Notes: generated by a model not told the origin, from the sequence alone. A stretch of 64,000 nucleotides of DNA from UBA2336 sp964404445 (GCA_964404445.1 CAYOJW010000004.1:248001-312000); one strand, 5' to 3'; shown: positions 17,455 to 26,396, counted from the stretch's first letter. Numbers and translations: made by a program.

Positions 17455-18675
17455 ATGAAAATACCATTATCCGTACTCATTCTTGTAGCCGTTGCCGTAA
17501 TCGTGCAGGCACAGGATTTCGATACCAATCGTATTCAAAAGCACATTAAAACCTTGTCGGACGATACTTTTGAAGGCCGGGGAACCGGTACCGAAGGCGA
17601 ACAAAAGGCAGCCGCCTACATTCAGGGCGAATTCAAAAAACTCAAGCTTCAGCCCAAAGGCGATAACAACACCTATTTGCAGGCATTTACCTTTAAAGGT
17701 GGCGCACACGGTGAAGGTGCTGAAGGAAGTGCTAAAAACATTGTTGGTTATTTAGACAACGGTGCGGCCACTACCATCATTATTGGCGCACATTACGATC
17801 ACCTCGGGCTGGGCGAACAAAGCGGATCGTTAGAAGCGAACTCGGCCGGGAAAATCCATAACGGTGCCGATGATAATGCTTCGGGTGTTGCCGGGGTGCT
17901 TGAACTCGCAAATTATTTTTCGAAAAATAAAGTAAAAGAAAAGAACAACTTCTTGTTTTTATGCTTTTCGGGCGAAGAGTTGGGCTTGCTCGGTTCAAAA
18001 TATTTTACCGAACACGCTACCATTGATCTGGCTACTGTCAATTACATGATTAATATGGATATGATTGGCCGCCTCGATCCGCAAACCAAAACCGTTGCCG
18101 TGCACGGCACAGGCACCAGCCCCGTATGGGAAACATTAGTAAAAAATTTAGAAACCGAAAACATTAAGATCAAAACCGATTCATCGGGTACGGGGCCATC
18201 CGATCACACTTCGTTTTACCTGAAAAACCTGCCGGTGCTGCATTTCTTTACCGGATCGCACAGCGATTACCACAAACCTACTGACGATTGGGATAAAATC
18301 AATTACAAAGGTGAAGCCGAAGTGTTAAAACTTATTGCTAAAATTATTGAGAGCCCGCAAACACAAGATAAATTAACGTTCCTAACCACAAAATCGAAAC
18401 AAATGTCAACACGTTCAGCCTTTAAAGTAACCCTGGGTGTTATGCCCAGCTATTCGTCCGATGCCGCAGGACTTCAGGTAGATGGTGTAACCGATGGCAA
18501 GCCCGCACAAGTGGCCGGTATGAAAGCCGGTGATATTATCATTCAAATCGGTGACTATGAAATCAAAGACATCTATGGATATATGGATGCATTGGGCAAA
18601 TTTGAAAAAGGGCAAACTACTCCGGTAAAAGTAAAACGCGGTACAGAGGTGCTTATCCTTTCGGTTACGTTTTAA
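17455..18675 (+). CDS. Exported M28-family zinc peptidase with C-terminal PDZ domain
   Basis: A 406-residue protein with a signal peptide (cleavage near VQAQ, residue 20). The M28 two-zinc site is complete: GAHYDHLG (His, Asp), NGADDNASG (bridging Asp), SGEELGLLGS (Glu-Glu), NMDMIG (Asp) and GSHSDYHKPTDD (His). These enzymes are aminopeptidases acting on N-terminal residues. Residues from about 315 to 406 form a PDZ domain (FKVTLGVMPSY, PAQVAGMKAGDIIIQIG), which may bind substrate C termini or partners. Located in the periplasm or outside, next to an exported aminopeptidase P, it fits an extracytoplasmic peptide-degradation role. Confidence 0.92.
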   Translation: MKIPLSVLILVAVAVIVQAQDFDTNRIQKHIKTLSDDTFEGRGTGTEGEQKAAAYIQGEFKKLKLQPKGDNNTYLQAFTFKGGAHGEGAEGSAKNIVGYLDNGAATTIIIGAHYDHLGLGEQSGSLEANSAGKIHNGADDNASGVAGVLELANYFSKNKVKEKNNFLFLCFSGEELGLLGSKYFTEHATIDLATVNYMINMDMIGRLDPQTKTVAVHGTGTSPVWETLVKNLETENIKIKTDSSGTGPSDHTSFYLKNLPVLHFFTGSHSDYHKPTDDWDKINYKGEAEVLKLIAKIIESPQTQDKLTFLTTKSKQMSTRSAFKVTLGVMPSYSSDAAGLQVDGVTDGKPAQVAGMKAGDIIIQIGDYEIKDIYGYMDALGKFEKGQTTPVKVKRGTEVLILSVTF

Positions 18676-18707
18676 GGTATGGCAATTTTGTACAAACCAT
18701 CATAAAT

Positions 18708-18839
18708 CCCGGAGGGATGAAATGTTAATAGAAATATAATCAGAAAGATGGGCGAACCCCGGAGGGGTGATATATGCCTCTCCTACGGAGTTCCATTTTA
18801 TTTGCTCAATTCATTCAATTAACATTTCATCCCTACGGG
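18708..18839. repeat. Inverted dispersed repeat CCCGGAGGGATGAAATGTTAAT
   Basis: The arm at 18708-18729 pairs with 18818-18839 at 21 of 22 positions. Inside lie two more related words, CCCCGGAGGGGTGA (about 18754) and CTCCTACGGAG. The pattern, a GGAGGG/CCCTCC hairpin word beside TGAAATGTTAA, resembles REP-like elements I associate with Bacteroidota genomes. It separates the M28 gene from the XRE gene. Confidence 0.6.
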
Positions 18840-18933
18840 TTTGATTAACTATTGATGTGCCTGAGCAAATTCGTAATCCCTAATTTTAGGATTTGAAAAG
18901 ACTCACGGTTTTTATAACAAATCCTAAAAACAA

Positions 18934-19152
18934 TTACTCCGGTTTACCATCCGGAACGTACTCTAATATATCGGCAGGCTGGCAATCTAATGCCTGGCAA
19001 ATAGCCTCTAACGTAGAAAACCGGATGGCCTTTGCTTTTCCTGTTTTCAGTATCGATAAGTTAGCCAACGTTAAGCCCACACGTGCGGCCAATTCTTTCG
19101 ACTGCATTTTGCGTTTGGCTAACATTACATCGAGGTTTACAATTATCGGCAT
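18934..19152 (-). CDS. Small XRE-family helix-turn-helix regulator
   Basis: A 72-residue DNA-binding protein. The helix-turn-helix is KELAARVGLTLANLSILKTGKAKAIRFSTLEAICQALDCQPADIL, the compact Cro/C1-like form also called the YozG type. Its ATG overlaps the stop of the upstream DUF2975 gene by one base (TGATG). Small XRE proteins coupled to DUF2975 membrane proteins are a recurrent pair. It probably represses its own operon through the palindrome at 19829-19857. A similar arrangement is found at 53707-54380. Confidence 0.88.
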   Translation of the reverse strand: MPIIVNLDVMLAKRKMQSKELAARVGLTLANLSILKTGKAKAIRFSTLEAICQALDCQPADILEYVPDGKPE

Positions 19153-19793
19153 CAGATGGTCAATTCTTGTTCGCGTTGCATGGTTACTCCCCTGCGGTAA
19201 ACCATCGCAATAATAATTACAACAATACCAAACTTTACATAAGGGAACTGGCTAAATCCGTCATAACGATATGCATCGTTAGTAAGATATTCTACATACA
19301 TGCCCAAGCATAAACTTCGGATAAACACATAGGCATCGTAAATGATCATGGCATAGCCAATCCAAAAAATACGTTTAACGTTTTTGTCGAGAAATGGACC
19401 CTTCATGGATATACTTGCCACAACACGGTAAAGCAAAAAACATATACTAAAATAGAACACCATGTAGGGTACAGAAAACTCAAAACCACCGATGTTAAGA
19501 AAGCCTAACGGTAATGCTAATTGAGTGTACCAGGGAAGCATTACGGTTAAATCGCCCGTTTTAGATTGCTTAAAATGATAGGGTGTTTCAAACGTTATGT
19601 TAGCGGAGGTTGTATCAACACCTCTTAACCGAACATCCAACACCACTTCGGAGTCAGGTTTGGGTGCTGTAATACCTTCGTAAACCAATGCCGCAGTAAA
19701 CACAGTCGTTACCAAACCGGTAGTAACCAGGTTAAACATTAAAACAACACGCACAAGGTAAATGATACCCGGCTCGTACTTAGCTTTTTTCAT
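19152..19793 (-). CDS. DUF2975 membrane protein
   Basis: A 213-residue protein with four predicted transmembrane helices (about 13-35, 110-130, 148-168, 183-203) and an extracytoplasmic loop between the first two. The spacing and the pairing with a small XRE regulator downstream match DUF2975, whose function is unknown. The order membrane protein then regulator, with overlapping stop and start, suggests the membrane protein may sense a signal or modulate the regulator. An AT-rich palindrome lies 36-64 bp above the start. Confidence 0.78.
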   Translation of the reverse strand: MKKAKYEPGIIYLVRVVLMFNLVTTGLVTTVFTAALVYEGITAPKPDSEVVLDVRLRGVDTTSANITFETPYHFKQSKTGDLTVMLPWYTQLALPLGFLNIGGFEFSVPYMVFYFSICFLLYRVVASISMKGPFLDKNVKRIFWIGYAMIIYDAYVFIRSLCLGMYVEYLTNDAYRYDGFSQFPYVKFGIVVIIIAMVYRRGVTMQREQELTI

Positions 19794-19828
19794 AGCGGTT
19801 AATCTATTGTGAATACACCAAAATTAGA

Positions 19829-19857
19829 AAATATTTATCGTTAAACAATAAATATTT
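19829..19857. promoter_or_regulatory. AT-rich palindrome, candidate operator of the DUF2975/XRE pair
   Basis: AAATATTTAT (19829-19838) and its exact reverse complement ATAAATATTT (19848-19857), separated by 9 bp, upstream of the DUF2975 start at 19793. Its position suits binding by the small XRE protein encoded in the same operon. This is inferred from symmetry and place. Confidence 0.45.
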
Positions 19858-19918
19858 ATTTTTATACGAAAAAAATGCTTTACGGAAACGGTTTTGCAGG
19901 ATAGATCAGGTAAAAATC

Positions 19919-20695
19919 CTAATCCGCGTACGAGTCAATAATATGCTGGCTGATTACTTTATAAATTTCGGCCAGTTCGGGTGAGTCTTTCAAAAACTCC
20001 ATGTGGCTTTCTAATATCTCAAAATCGCCCCGTACGGCCGGGCCGGTTTGTGCTTTGTGTGGCCCGATTTCCAAACTCTTATTCAGTGTTTCGGCAATGA
20101 GAGGCTTCAGTAAATTAAAATCTATTCCGTAACGGTTCGCTATATCGTGCGAAAGCGTAAGCATGTGGTTGGTAAAATTCGAGGCAAACACTGCCGAAAT
20201 GTGCAGGGCTTTGCGCTCTTCCGATGTAATACGGTTTACTATTTTGCTGATGGCCTTGCCCATCTTCAGCAAAACTTTTTCAACGGCAGCATCTTCGCTT
20301 TCCACAAAGATGGGAACACCTTTAAAGTCGGTTTTTTTGGCTTTGCTAAAGGTTTGCAGCGGATAAAACACGCCCGTGTGTTCCGTACCGGCATCGTTCA
20401 ATATACTCAACGGCCTGCTGCCCGATGTATGCACCACGATAGCACCTTCGGGCACAATCAACTTTTGAATTACGTCTTCCATAACATCATCGCTTACCGC
20501 GACAATAAACAGGGTTGAGTTGCTGGCCGAGAAATCGAGCGAGATGTTTACGTGCGCTTCATACAAACGGCTAACCAACGCGGCCGCCTGTTTCGGATTT
20601 TTACTATATACTTCGCGCACCGGGTAGCCAACATTGTCGAGCGCAGGCGCAAGGTGCCACGCCAAATTGCCCGATCCGATAAAACTAATCAGCAT
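19919..20695 (-). CDS. Rossmann-like / DUF2520 protein
   Basis: A 258-residue cytoplasmic protein. The N-terminal Rossmann domain begins MLISFIGSGNLAWHLAPAL with the GxGxxA dinucleotide motif; the C-terminal helical part, from about residue 125, is DUF2520. The overall plan resembles pyrroline-5-carboxylate reductase and F420-dependent NADP reductases, but the substrate is unknown. The ATG overlaps the end of the upstream GxxExxY gene, and the first bases of the start codon region belong to an inverted repeat that bounds that gene. Confidence 0.85.
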   Translation of the reverse strand: MLISFIGSGNLAWHLAPALDNVGYPVREVYSKNPKQAAALVSRLYEAHVNISLDFSASNSTLFIVAVSDDVMEDVIQKLIVPEGAIVVHTSGSRPLSILNDAGTEHTGVFYPLQTFSKAKKTDFKGVPIFVESEDAAVEKVLLKMGKAISKIVNRITSEERKALHISAVFASNFTNHMLTLSHDIANRYGIDFNLLKPLIAETLNKSLEIGPHKAQTGPAVRGDFEILESHMEFLKDSPELAEIYKVISQHIIDSYAD

Positions 20696-21098
20696 CAGGA
20701 TAGTCAGGATTTAAAGATTGACTTGATTTATGGGATCGAAACACCCGCTTATATTCCATACTTGCTGCACCAAAATTGATCAACAGCCCTGTTTCAAAGT
20801 TATAAGCCGATAAATAGTTTTTTGCCTGCGCCAGATGAACATCTTCAAGTTTTATAACAGCCTTGATCTCCACAATAATTTTTTCTTCGACCACAAAATC
20901 AGCACGCCTTGTGCCTACCGGTTCTTCTTTATAAAATATTGGTTGTTCCACTTCACGTAAAAATGAAACTCCTGCACGACTTAACTCAATGGCAAGGCAT
21001 CGTTGATAAATCACTTCCTGAAATCCATTACCCAATGTTTTATGTACCTCCATGGCACAACCTATAATCTTATACGTTAATGGATCCTGGATAGACAT
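20685..21098 (-). CDS. GxxExxY protein, PD-(D/E)XK nuclease-like
   Basis: A 137-residue protein when started at the ATG at 21098 (MSIQDPLTYKIIG); a TTG start at 21122 would add eight residues. The name motif is GNGFQEVIY, and the later RRADFVVEEKIIVEIKAV has the Asp...Glu-x-Lys layout of PD-(D/E)XK nucleases (Pfam PDDEXK_3). No function is established for the family. The last residues (SLNPDYPDAD) are encoded by an inverted repeat arm, and the gene overlaps the DUF2520 start by 11 bp. The whole gene sits between two 19-bp inverted repeats, pointing to a mobile cassette. Confidence 0.88.
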   Translation of the reverse strand: MSIQDPLTYKIIGCAMEVHKTLGNGFQEVIYQRCLAIELSRAGVSFLREVEQPIFYKEEPVGTRRADFVVEEKIIVEIKAVIKLEDVHLAQAKNYLSAYNFETGLLINFGAASMEYKRVFRSHKSSQSLNPDYPDAD

Positions 21099-21142
21099 TT
21101 TCAATTTTTTCCTGATAATCAAAAAATTCTGGCTATCCTGAT
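20694..21142. mobile_element. Candidate GxxExxY cassette bounded by 19-bp inverted repeats
   Basis: ATCAGGATAGTCAGGATTT at 20694-20712 and AAATTCTGGCTATCCTGAT at 21124-21142 are inverted copies (17 of 19 positions). One arm touches the cysteine desulfurase stop codon at 21143, the other overlaps the DUF2520 start codon at 20693-20695. The 449-bp unit contains only the GxxExxY gene. No transposase is present and no target duplication is obvious. Confidence 0.55.
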
Positions 21143-22282
21143 TTAGACGGTGACTTTGTACAACTCAGCAAGCTTGTTCACTACGGCATCAATCTCTTCA
21201 ACTGTATTGTATTTGCTGAACGAGAACCGTACCGCACCACGTTTCGATCCGGGATATAAAGCGCCCAATACATGCGACCCCGTAGAGGCTCCGCTCGAAC
21301 ACGCACTTCCTCCCGAAGCCGAAATGCCTTGTAAATCTAAATTGAACAACAGCATTTCGTTTTCTTCCGATTCGGGTAACGAAACATTCAATACGGTATA
21401 TAGGCTTTTATCGAGGTTGGCCGAATCGCCATGAAAAGCGACACCGGGAATTTCCTGTTTGAGCTTTTCGATCATGCGTGCCTTCAGTGCCGTGATGTGA
21501 TGCTGGTGTTCATCCATTTCGCGGTAAGCGATTTCTAACGCTTTTGCCAGCCCGACAATACCATACGTGTTTTCGGTACCGCCCCGCATGTTGCGCTCTT
21601 GCGCCCCGCCATGAATAAACTGCCCGAGTTTGCGATCTTTACGGATGTACATAAACCCAACGCCTTTGGGGCCGTGAAATTTATGCGCTGCGGCCGTCAT
21701 GCCGCACACGTGCAGTTCGCGCATATCGTGGGCGTAGTGCCCCATGGTTTGCACCGTATCGGAATGGAAGAAGGCATTGTACTGTTTAGCCAACTCGCCC
21801 ACGGCTTTGATGTTTAATAAATTCCCGATTTCGTTGTTGGCGTGCATTAATGAAATCAGTGCATTAGGGTATTGCTTTAACAGGTTTTCAAGATCGGCCA
21901 GGTCAACATGCCCTTGAGCGTCTAATTTAACATGATGCAGTTCGACTAAGCCCTGCTTTTCTACTGTTTCCAGCGTATGCGTTACAGCATGGTGTTCGAT
22001 GGGGGTTGAAATGGCGTGTTTAATACCATACGCTTTAATGCTGTTAACGATCAGCGTATTGTCGGCCTCGGTACCGCCCGAAGTAAAAATGATTTCGCCC
22101 GGGGTGCAGTGCAACAGTTCGGCAATCTTTTTCCGTGACGATTCAATGGCCGCACGCACTTTCCGGCCATGCGCATGCGTGGATGACGGGTTGCCGAAAT
22201 CTTCCAGCATAAAAGGTTTCATGGCTTCAAACACTTCCGGGTCGAGCGGGGTGGTGGCGGCATTGTCGAGGTAAATTCTCAT
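21143..22282 (-). CDS. Cysteine desulfurase (NifS/IscS class)
   Basis: A 379-residue PLP enzyme that removes sulfur from cysteine as a persulfide for Fe-S clusters and thiolated molecules. The PLP lysine is Lys201 in TAAAHKFHGPKG; the persulfide cysteine is Cys328 in SGGSACSSGAS. DNAATTP at the N terminus, HANNEIG and HSDTVQ are class-typical. The short insert around the active cysteine places it with group I (IscS/NifS). A frame extends seven codons upstream to 22303, but the ATG at 22282 (MRIYLDNAATT) matches known N termini. The following 177 bp (22304-22480) hold no gene. Confidence 0.95.
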   Translation of the reverse strand: MRIYLDNAATTPLDPEVFEAMKPFMLEDFGNPSSTHAHGRKVRAAIESSRKKIAELLHCTPGEIIFTSGGTEADNTLIVNSIKAYGIKHAISTPIEHHAVTHTLETVEKQGLVELHHVKLDAQGHVDLADLENLLKQYPNALISLMHANNEIGNLLNIKAVGELAKQYNAFFHSDTVQTMGHYAHDMRELHVCGMTAAAHKFHGPKGVGFMYIRKDRKLGQFIHGGAQERNMRGGTENTYGIVGLAKALEIAYREMDEHQHHITALKARMIEKLKQEIPGVAFHGDSANLDKSLYTVLNVSLPESEENEMLLFNLDLQGISASGGSACSSGASTGSHVLGALYPGSKRGAVRFSFSKYNTVEEIDAVVNKLAELYKVTV

Positions 22283-22480
22283 AAAACGGTATAATAGCCA
22301 CAAATTTAAGGATTGATTTTATAACTGATGTTACAGTTTGGTCTAAAATACAAATCCGTCTGCGGCAGGCAAAGGCACAAAGAAAAAGGCTGGTTTTTGG
22401 CAGTAAGCACTTAAAACCTTAATGTTTCAGCAGGACGCTGCGCAAACTCCCTCGAAGACAAAAAGTTATATACGCACCAA

Positions 22481-25102
22481 TCAATTATCAGAAAACTGCA
22501 CGGCAATGTTGGTGGCAATGCCTATACGAAAACCATAATCAAGGTATTTGCCATCGCGGAACGCTACCGCGCCTTCTAACCTGAATACCCGCAGAATGCC
22601 ATCGATCGAATAGCCTACTTCGGTATAGTTTTTAGCGGTTGGCGTAGCGAGGTAGTTCACAAACACGTTTTCGCGAATACCCAGCATACGCACTTCGTAA
22701 ATAGAGGTTACCAAAAACCGTCTGAAATGGTAATGTGCGTTCACCGCTAAATACTTGTCGGCCGTGCTGTACCGGTAATAATGCAGCAAACGGTAACTGC
22801 CAGCCGGATCGCTGGTGCTGATGGGCGTACGGTTACCCAGAAAATGTTTATAATCCATAAACGCCAAACTATCAGCATTTAAGAATGCCCCGGCACGCAC
22901 GTTAAAATCAACACGGCCACGCACACCATTATTAAACGAGTGCTTCGCGCCAACCTCTACCAAATCAAAATCAATATCGCTGCCAAAAATTTTAGGGAAG
23001 CCTTTACGATATAACAGCGTAAACGTTGGTGTGGAATTGCCGATTTCTGACTTGCGGCCATTACGGATGCGGTATTTTAACCACGGCCTGGCGGTTACCA
23101 TAACATCACCGGTAAATACCTGGTGGCGGGCAAAACCGGTTGTATCAACCTCATAATTTACAGGAGCATTGGGTGTGTAATCGCTGATTTTTTTTCGGTC
23201 AACCAATTTCCAGTTGGTGTTGTTGGTTAATGCCGTTCGCTGTGCCCAACTCCAGTTGGTTTCAATCATCCACTTATCGTTTAGTTTCCTGCGATACAAT
23301 ACATCTACATAATCGCGCTCGTAAAGTTTCAGGTAATTTTCTTCCAGCAACAATGTCATTAACGTATTCACTACCGGTAAAATCGGTTCATCGGCATTAA
23401 ACTGTTGTACATAACGCCCACCCTCTACCTCGAAACGGTAGTGTTTGTTACGAAGGTTAACATTGAGGTTACCGGTAAGCTTATCGCGGGCAAACGAATA
23501 CCGAAAGGCCGGCCTGATGTTGAGGCGTGTACGGTTGGTATCCTGAAGCTGGATGCCGTAATTTAAACGGTATAACAGGTAGAAGCCCTCTACGGTGTTA
23601 AACCACACCTGCGGAAGATGAATTTTAAAGTTCGAGTTTTTAGAAACCTTATAAGTGTCGCCCGTTAAAATATCCCACGGCTGAAATCCTTTTTTATTGT
23701 TCTTCTGCCGTTGAATGGTATCGCCACTTTCTTTTTTGCGCTCTTCAACCGCCAGACTGTCCATTTTTTTATAGCCTACCACCTCATCTTCCGACAACGG
23801 TACGGGGCGCGTGTTCACCCAGTACAACGAATCGCCTTTGTAAGCACTACTGTCAATTTTAAAATACGTTTCTGATATAACTTCGGGCTGTTTACTTTCT
23901 TTCAGTTCTTGTTTTTCCTGCTCTTTCATGAACTGTTTAAGTTCTTTACGGGTGATTTCATTTCCGGAAGCCAGCCGTTGCTGTAAGTCCTGTTCGGCCT
24001 TGCTGTATTTTTTTTCGATTGCCTTTGCTTCCTGCTTATCGACTTTTTCATCGATCACCTCCATATCGGGCACAACCAGTTTAGGGTTAAGCTGGATTTT
24101 ATACTTACTCATAGTAGCGAGATAGTCGTATATAAATTCAAACCCGAAAAACTTCCCTTCGATTTTAAACTGGTTCGATACCGGAAGCCACGCCTTATCT
24201 TCAATGGGCGCATACACCTGTTTGATCGCGATTTTTACACCCAGCTTGGTTGTTTTAATATCGAGGCTGTGGATGCTCCACCAGTCTTCCACAATAAAAA
24301 TGGTTCCTTCCACCACGTTATCGCCCCGTAAACGCGGTGTAACTTTTATTTCGCTCACCTGGTAATCGCGGTCGGTAAAGGTGCCGAGGTATTCAAATTT
24401 ATAATACCCGAATGCCGATGGCGAAAGCGGTGAAACGGTTTCGGCAATGGTAGGCTCGTAAAAACTTCCGTTAATAAAAGCCGTGGGCGATGTATTGTTG
24501 TCTTTTCCATCGGTGCGGATGGAAATTACTTTTTCTTCAAATTTATGCGGGCGCGTATATTTTATTTCGCTTACCGATTCCGACACAAAAGCCTGGCCTT
24601 TTTTAATGCCTTCTTTCTCGATCATTTTTTTTGCCAGCCACGGATAATCTACCAGCTTGCCTGTTCCTTTCATATATACCTCGGCCGAGTAGCCATCTAA
24701 CTGTTGCGTGTGGTACTTGGCTTTGGCAATGGCCTTGCGCATGATGGTGTAGGCCGGGTCTTCATTACTCGCATTAACGGTTACCGAACGCAATTCGGTT
24801 GTTTGTGTTTTCAGTGTGATGTTCAGTTCAACAAACTCACGGCCAACGGTAACTTCGTGCTGCTGGCTTTCGTGCCCCAGGTATTGAAACGTAAGGGTAT
24901 AGGTGCCTTCGGGCAAACCGATTTCGTAAAATCCCTGCGCGTTCGAGGCTACACCCGTGCCGAGTTCTTTAATGAAAATGGTTGTAAACGCTAATGGCTC
25001 GCCCTCATCGCTTTTAATAACACCGCGTACACCTCCGGCCAACGCTGTAAACGCCTGTAAGGATAGAAGAATGTATATGAGAAAACGAAACGTTGGAGCC
25101 AT
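22481..25102 (-). CDS. DUF5686 outer membrane protein with CarboxypepD_reg-like domain
   Basis: An 873-residue protein with a signal peptide (about 1-22), a CarboxypepD_reg-like beta-sandwich at 25-105 (GVRGVIKSDEGEPLAFTTIF, then NAQGFYEIGLPEGTYTL), and a long DUF5686 region. A charged, coiled-coil-like insert rich in Lys/Glu/Gln (about 345-400) precedes the C-terminal 350 residues, which alternate aromatic and polar residues like outer membrane beta-strands and end in VQFSDN. The family is common in Bacteroidota and presumed to be an outer membrane barrel; its function is unknown. It follows nadD on the same strand with 60 bp between. Confidence 0.83.
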   Translation of the reverse strand: MAPTFRFLIYILLSLQAFTALAGGVRGVIKSDEGEPLAFTTIFIKELGTGVASNAQGFYEIGLPEGTYTLTFQYLGHESQQHEVTVGREFVELNITLKTQTTELRSVTVNASNEDPAYTIMRKAIAKAKYHTQQLDGYSAEVYMKGTGKLVDYPWLAKKMIEKEGIKKGQAFVSESVSEIKYTRPHKFEEKVISIRTDGKDNNTSPTAFINGSFYEPTIAETVSPLSPSAFGYYKFEYLGTFTDRDYQVSEIKVTPRLRGDNVVEGTIFIVEDWWSIHSLDIKTTKLGVKIAIKQVYAPIEDKAWLPVSNQFKIEGKFFGFEFIYDYLATMSKYKIQLNPKLVVPDMEVIDEKVDKQEAKAIEKKYSKAEQDLQQRLASGNEITRKELKQFMKEQEKQELKESKQPEVISETYFKIDSSAYKGDSLYWVNTRPVPLSEDEVVGYKKMDSLAVEERKKESGDTIQRQKNNKKGFQPWDILTGDTYKVSKNSNFKIHLPQVWFNTVEGFYLLYRLNYGIQLQDTNRTRLNIRPAFRYSFARDKLTGNLNVNLRNKHYRFEVEGGRYVQQFNADEPILPVVNTLMTLLLEENYLKLYERDYVDVLYRRKLNDKWMIETNWSWAQRTALTNNTNWKLVDRKKISDYTPNAPVNYEVDTTGFARHQVFTGDVMVTARPWLKYRIRNGRKSEIGNSTPTFTLLYRKGFPKIFGSDIDFDLVEVGAKHSFNNGVRGRVDFNVRAGAFLNADSLAFMDYKHFLGNRTPISTSDPAGSYRLLHYYRYSTADKYLAVNAHYHFRRFLVTSIYEVRMLGIRENVFVNYLATPTAKNYTEVGYSIDGILRVFRLEGAVAFRDGKYLDYGFRIGIATNIAVQFSDN

Positions 25103-25162
25103 GCGCGCTGGATGATTGTTGATTGTTTGCTTCTCAGACGACCAAACCGGTAAAAATGTTGC

Positions 25163-25735
25163 TTACTGATAATGTTTTTTATCCCGAATGATCGCCTCGA
25201 CCGCATCGGGAACAAGATAACGAACAGACTGGTTGTTTCTGATACAGTTACGGATAAAAGTAGCCGAAATGTCCATCATAGGGGCGGGTACCATGCGCAC
25301 GTTGGGGTGATTTTTAAGTTCCGATTCAGAAATATTTGGACGGGGATATACATACAGGCCGTAATCTTCTACAATGCGTTCGTGGTTTTTCCACTTGGGT
25401 AAACTCTGTAAATTATCTTCACCTATAATTACTTTAAACTCCTTATCGGGATGTTTTTCGGAAAGGTGAACAAGCGTGTGAATGGTGTAGTTGGGTTTGG
25501 GCAAATGAAACTCTACATCCGAAACCTGTAATTTATAATGATCGTACACGGCCGCACGCACCATGTCGTAGCGGTCGAAATCGTGCAGCAAGCTTTTAGA
25601 GGGCTTTAACGGGTTATGCGGTGTAACCACAAACCATACTTTGTCGAGGTCAGTGGTTTCGGCCATAATGTTGGCGATGATCAGGTGACCGATATGAATA
25701 GGATTAAACGAACCGAAAAACAGACCGACTTTCAC
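25163..25735 (-). CDS. nadD: Nicotinate-nucleotide adenylyltransferase
   Basis: A 190-residue enzyme of NAD synthesis that joins nicotinate mononucleotide and ATP to form deamido-NAD. The nucleotidyltransferase motif GSFNPIHIGH (8-17) and the C-terminal ISATFIR correspond to the (H/T)xGH and ISxTxxR signatures. Length is standard. Its start overlaps the stop of vapC by 4 bp, so it is translated downstream of a toxin gene in an operon with gmk. It completes de novo or salvage NAD synthesis together with the kynurenine and PnuC loci found earlier in the window. Confidence 0.95.
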   Translation of the reverse strand: MKVGLFFGSFNPIHIGHLIIANIMAETTDLDKVWFVVTPHNPLKPSKSLLHDFDRYDMVRAAVYDHYKLQVSDVEFHLPKPNYTIHTLVHLSEKHPDKEFKVIIGEDNLQSLPKWKNHERIVEDYGLYVYPRPNISESELKNHPNVRMVPAPMMDISATFIRNCIRNNQSVRYLVPDAVEAIIRDKKHYQ

Positions 25736-26151
25736 GATTCAAATTGTTTTAAAAATTCTTTTGGAGTGAGAACCGGAATATCCGATGTTTTAAAACCGGT
25801 TCTGTCGCGTGTAACAATGGCATCGATGTTGTTAACCTCCAGGGCAGCGTAATACTGCAATCCGTCTTCAAAATCTTTGAATTGCGACCTGATGTTTCGC
25901 TCAAAATGATTTCGTTTCAAATCAATAACATTCACCCAATGCAAAAGGTGTTCGGTTGTTACAACCGGGCTTCGTCCGTGGCCTTTCACAAGGTGAGCTA
26001 TGTTCGCTAATGATAATGCAGAAACGTAAATAGCAATCTTCTCTTTCTCACGAAGAAGAAATATGGCTTCTGATTCTGTTTTAAATGGATCTCTGTCAAG
26101 AACAAAATCAAGCACTACGTTCGTGTCTAAAAACACATGGTAATACATCAT
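25732..26151 (-). CDS. VapC-type PIN-domain toxin
   Basis: A 139-residue PIN protein. The first acidic residue is in HVFLDTNVVLDFVLDR; DFEDGLQYYAAL and IVTRDRTGF provide the remaining acidic cluster that binds Mg2+ for RNA cleavage. The order LANIAHLVKGHGRS and the ending VLTPKEFL occur in the branch often annotated simply as PIN domain protein. Its start overlaps the antitoxin stop (ATGA) and its stop overlaps the nadD start, so it forms one translationally coupled chain with an essential gene. Confidence 0.87.
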   Translation of the reverse strand: MMYYHVFLDTNVVLDFVLDRDPFKTESEAIFLLREKEKIAIYVSALSLANIAHLVKGHGRSPVVTTEHLLHWVNVIDLKRNHFERNIRSQFKDFEDGLQYYAALEVNNIDAIVTRDRTGFKTSDIPVLTPKEFLKQFES

Positions 26152-26396
26152 TTGTACTTTTCGATCAAGTGTTGGGTTAATGCTTCCTTGTAATCGAAAT
26201 CAGCGGGTGCTTTACCCCCAATACCCTTTAACTCCATAATAGAACGTTTCTTTTGCGGAGGTTCAGTATGTTCTTCCGTAAGTTGTCGGAAATAGTCTTC
26301 CACAACTTTGGAAAGGCTCTTCCCTCTTTTTTCAGAATACCGTTTTGCCCGTTCAATAACCTTATCATCAAGGCTCAACGTTAATTTGGTAGTCAT
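26148..26396 (-). CDS. DUF6364/ribbon-helix-helix antitoxin of VapC
   Basis: An 82-residue protein. The N-terminal MTTKLTLSLDDKVIERAKRYSEKRGKSLSKVVEDYF is a ribbon-helix-helix DNA-binding domain; the C-terminal half should wrap the toxin. The family is often called DUF6364. A perfect 11-bp inverted repeat overlaps its start codon, as expected for autoregulation. Lies 58 bp after gmk on the same strand. Confidence 0.85.
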   Translation of the reverse strand: MTTKLTLSLDDKVIERAKRYSEKRGKSLSKVVEDYFRQLTEEHTEPPQKKRSIMELKGIGGKAPADFDYKEALTQHLIEKYK

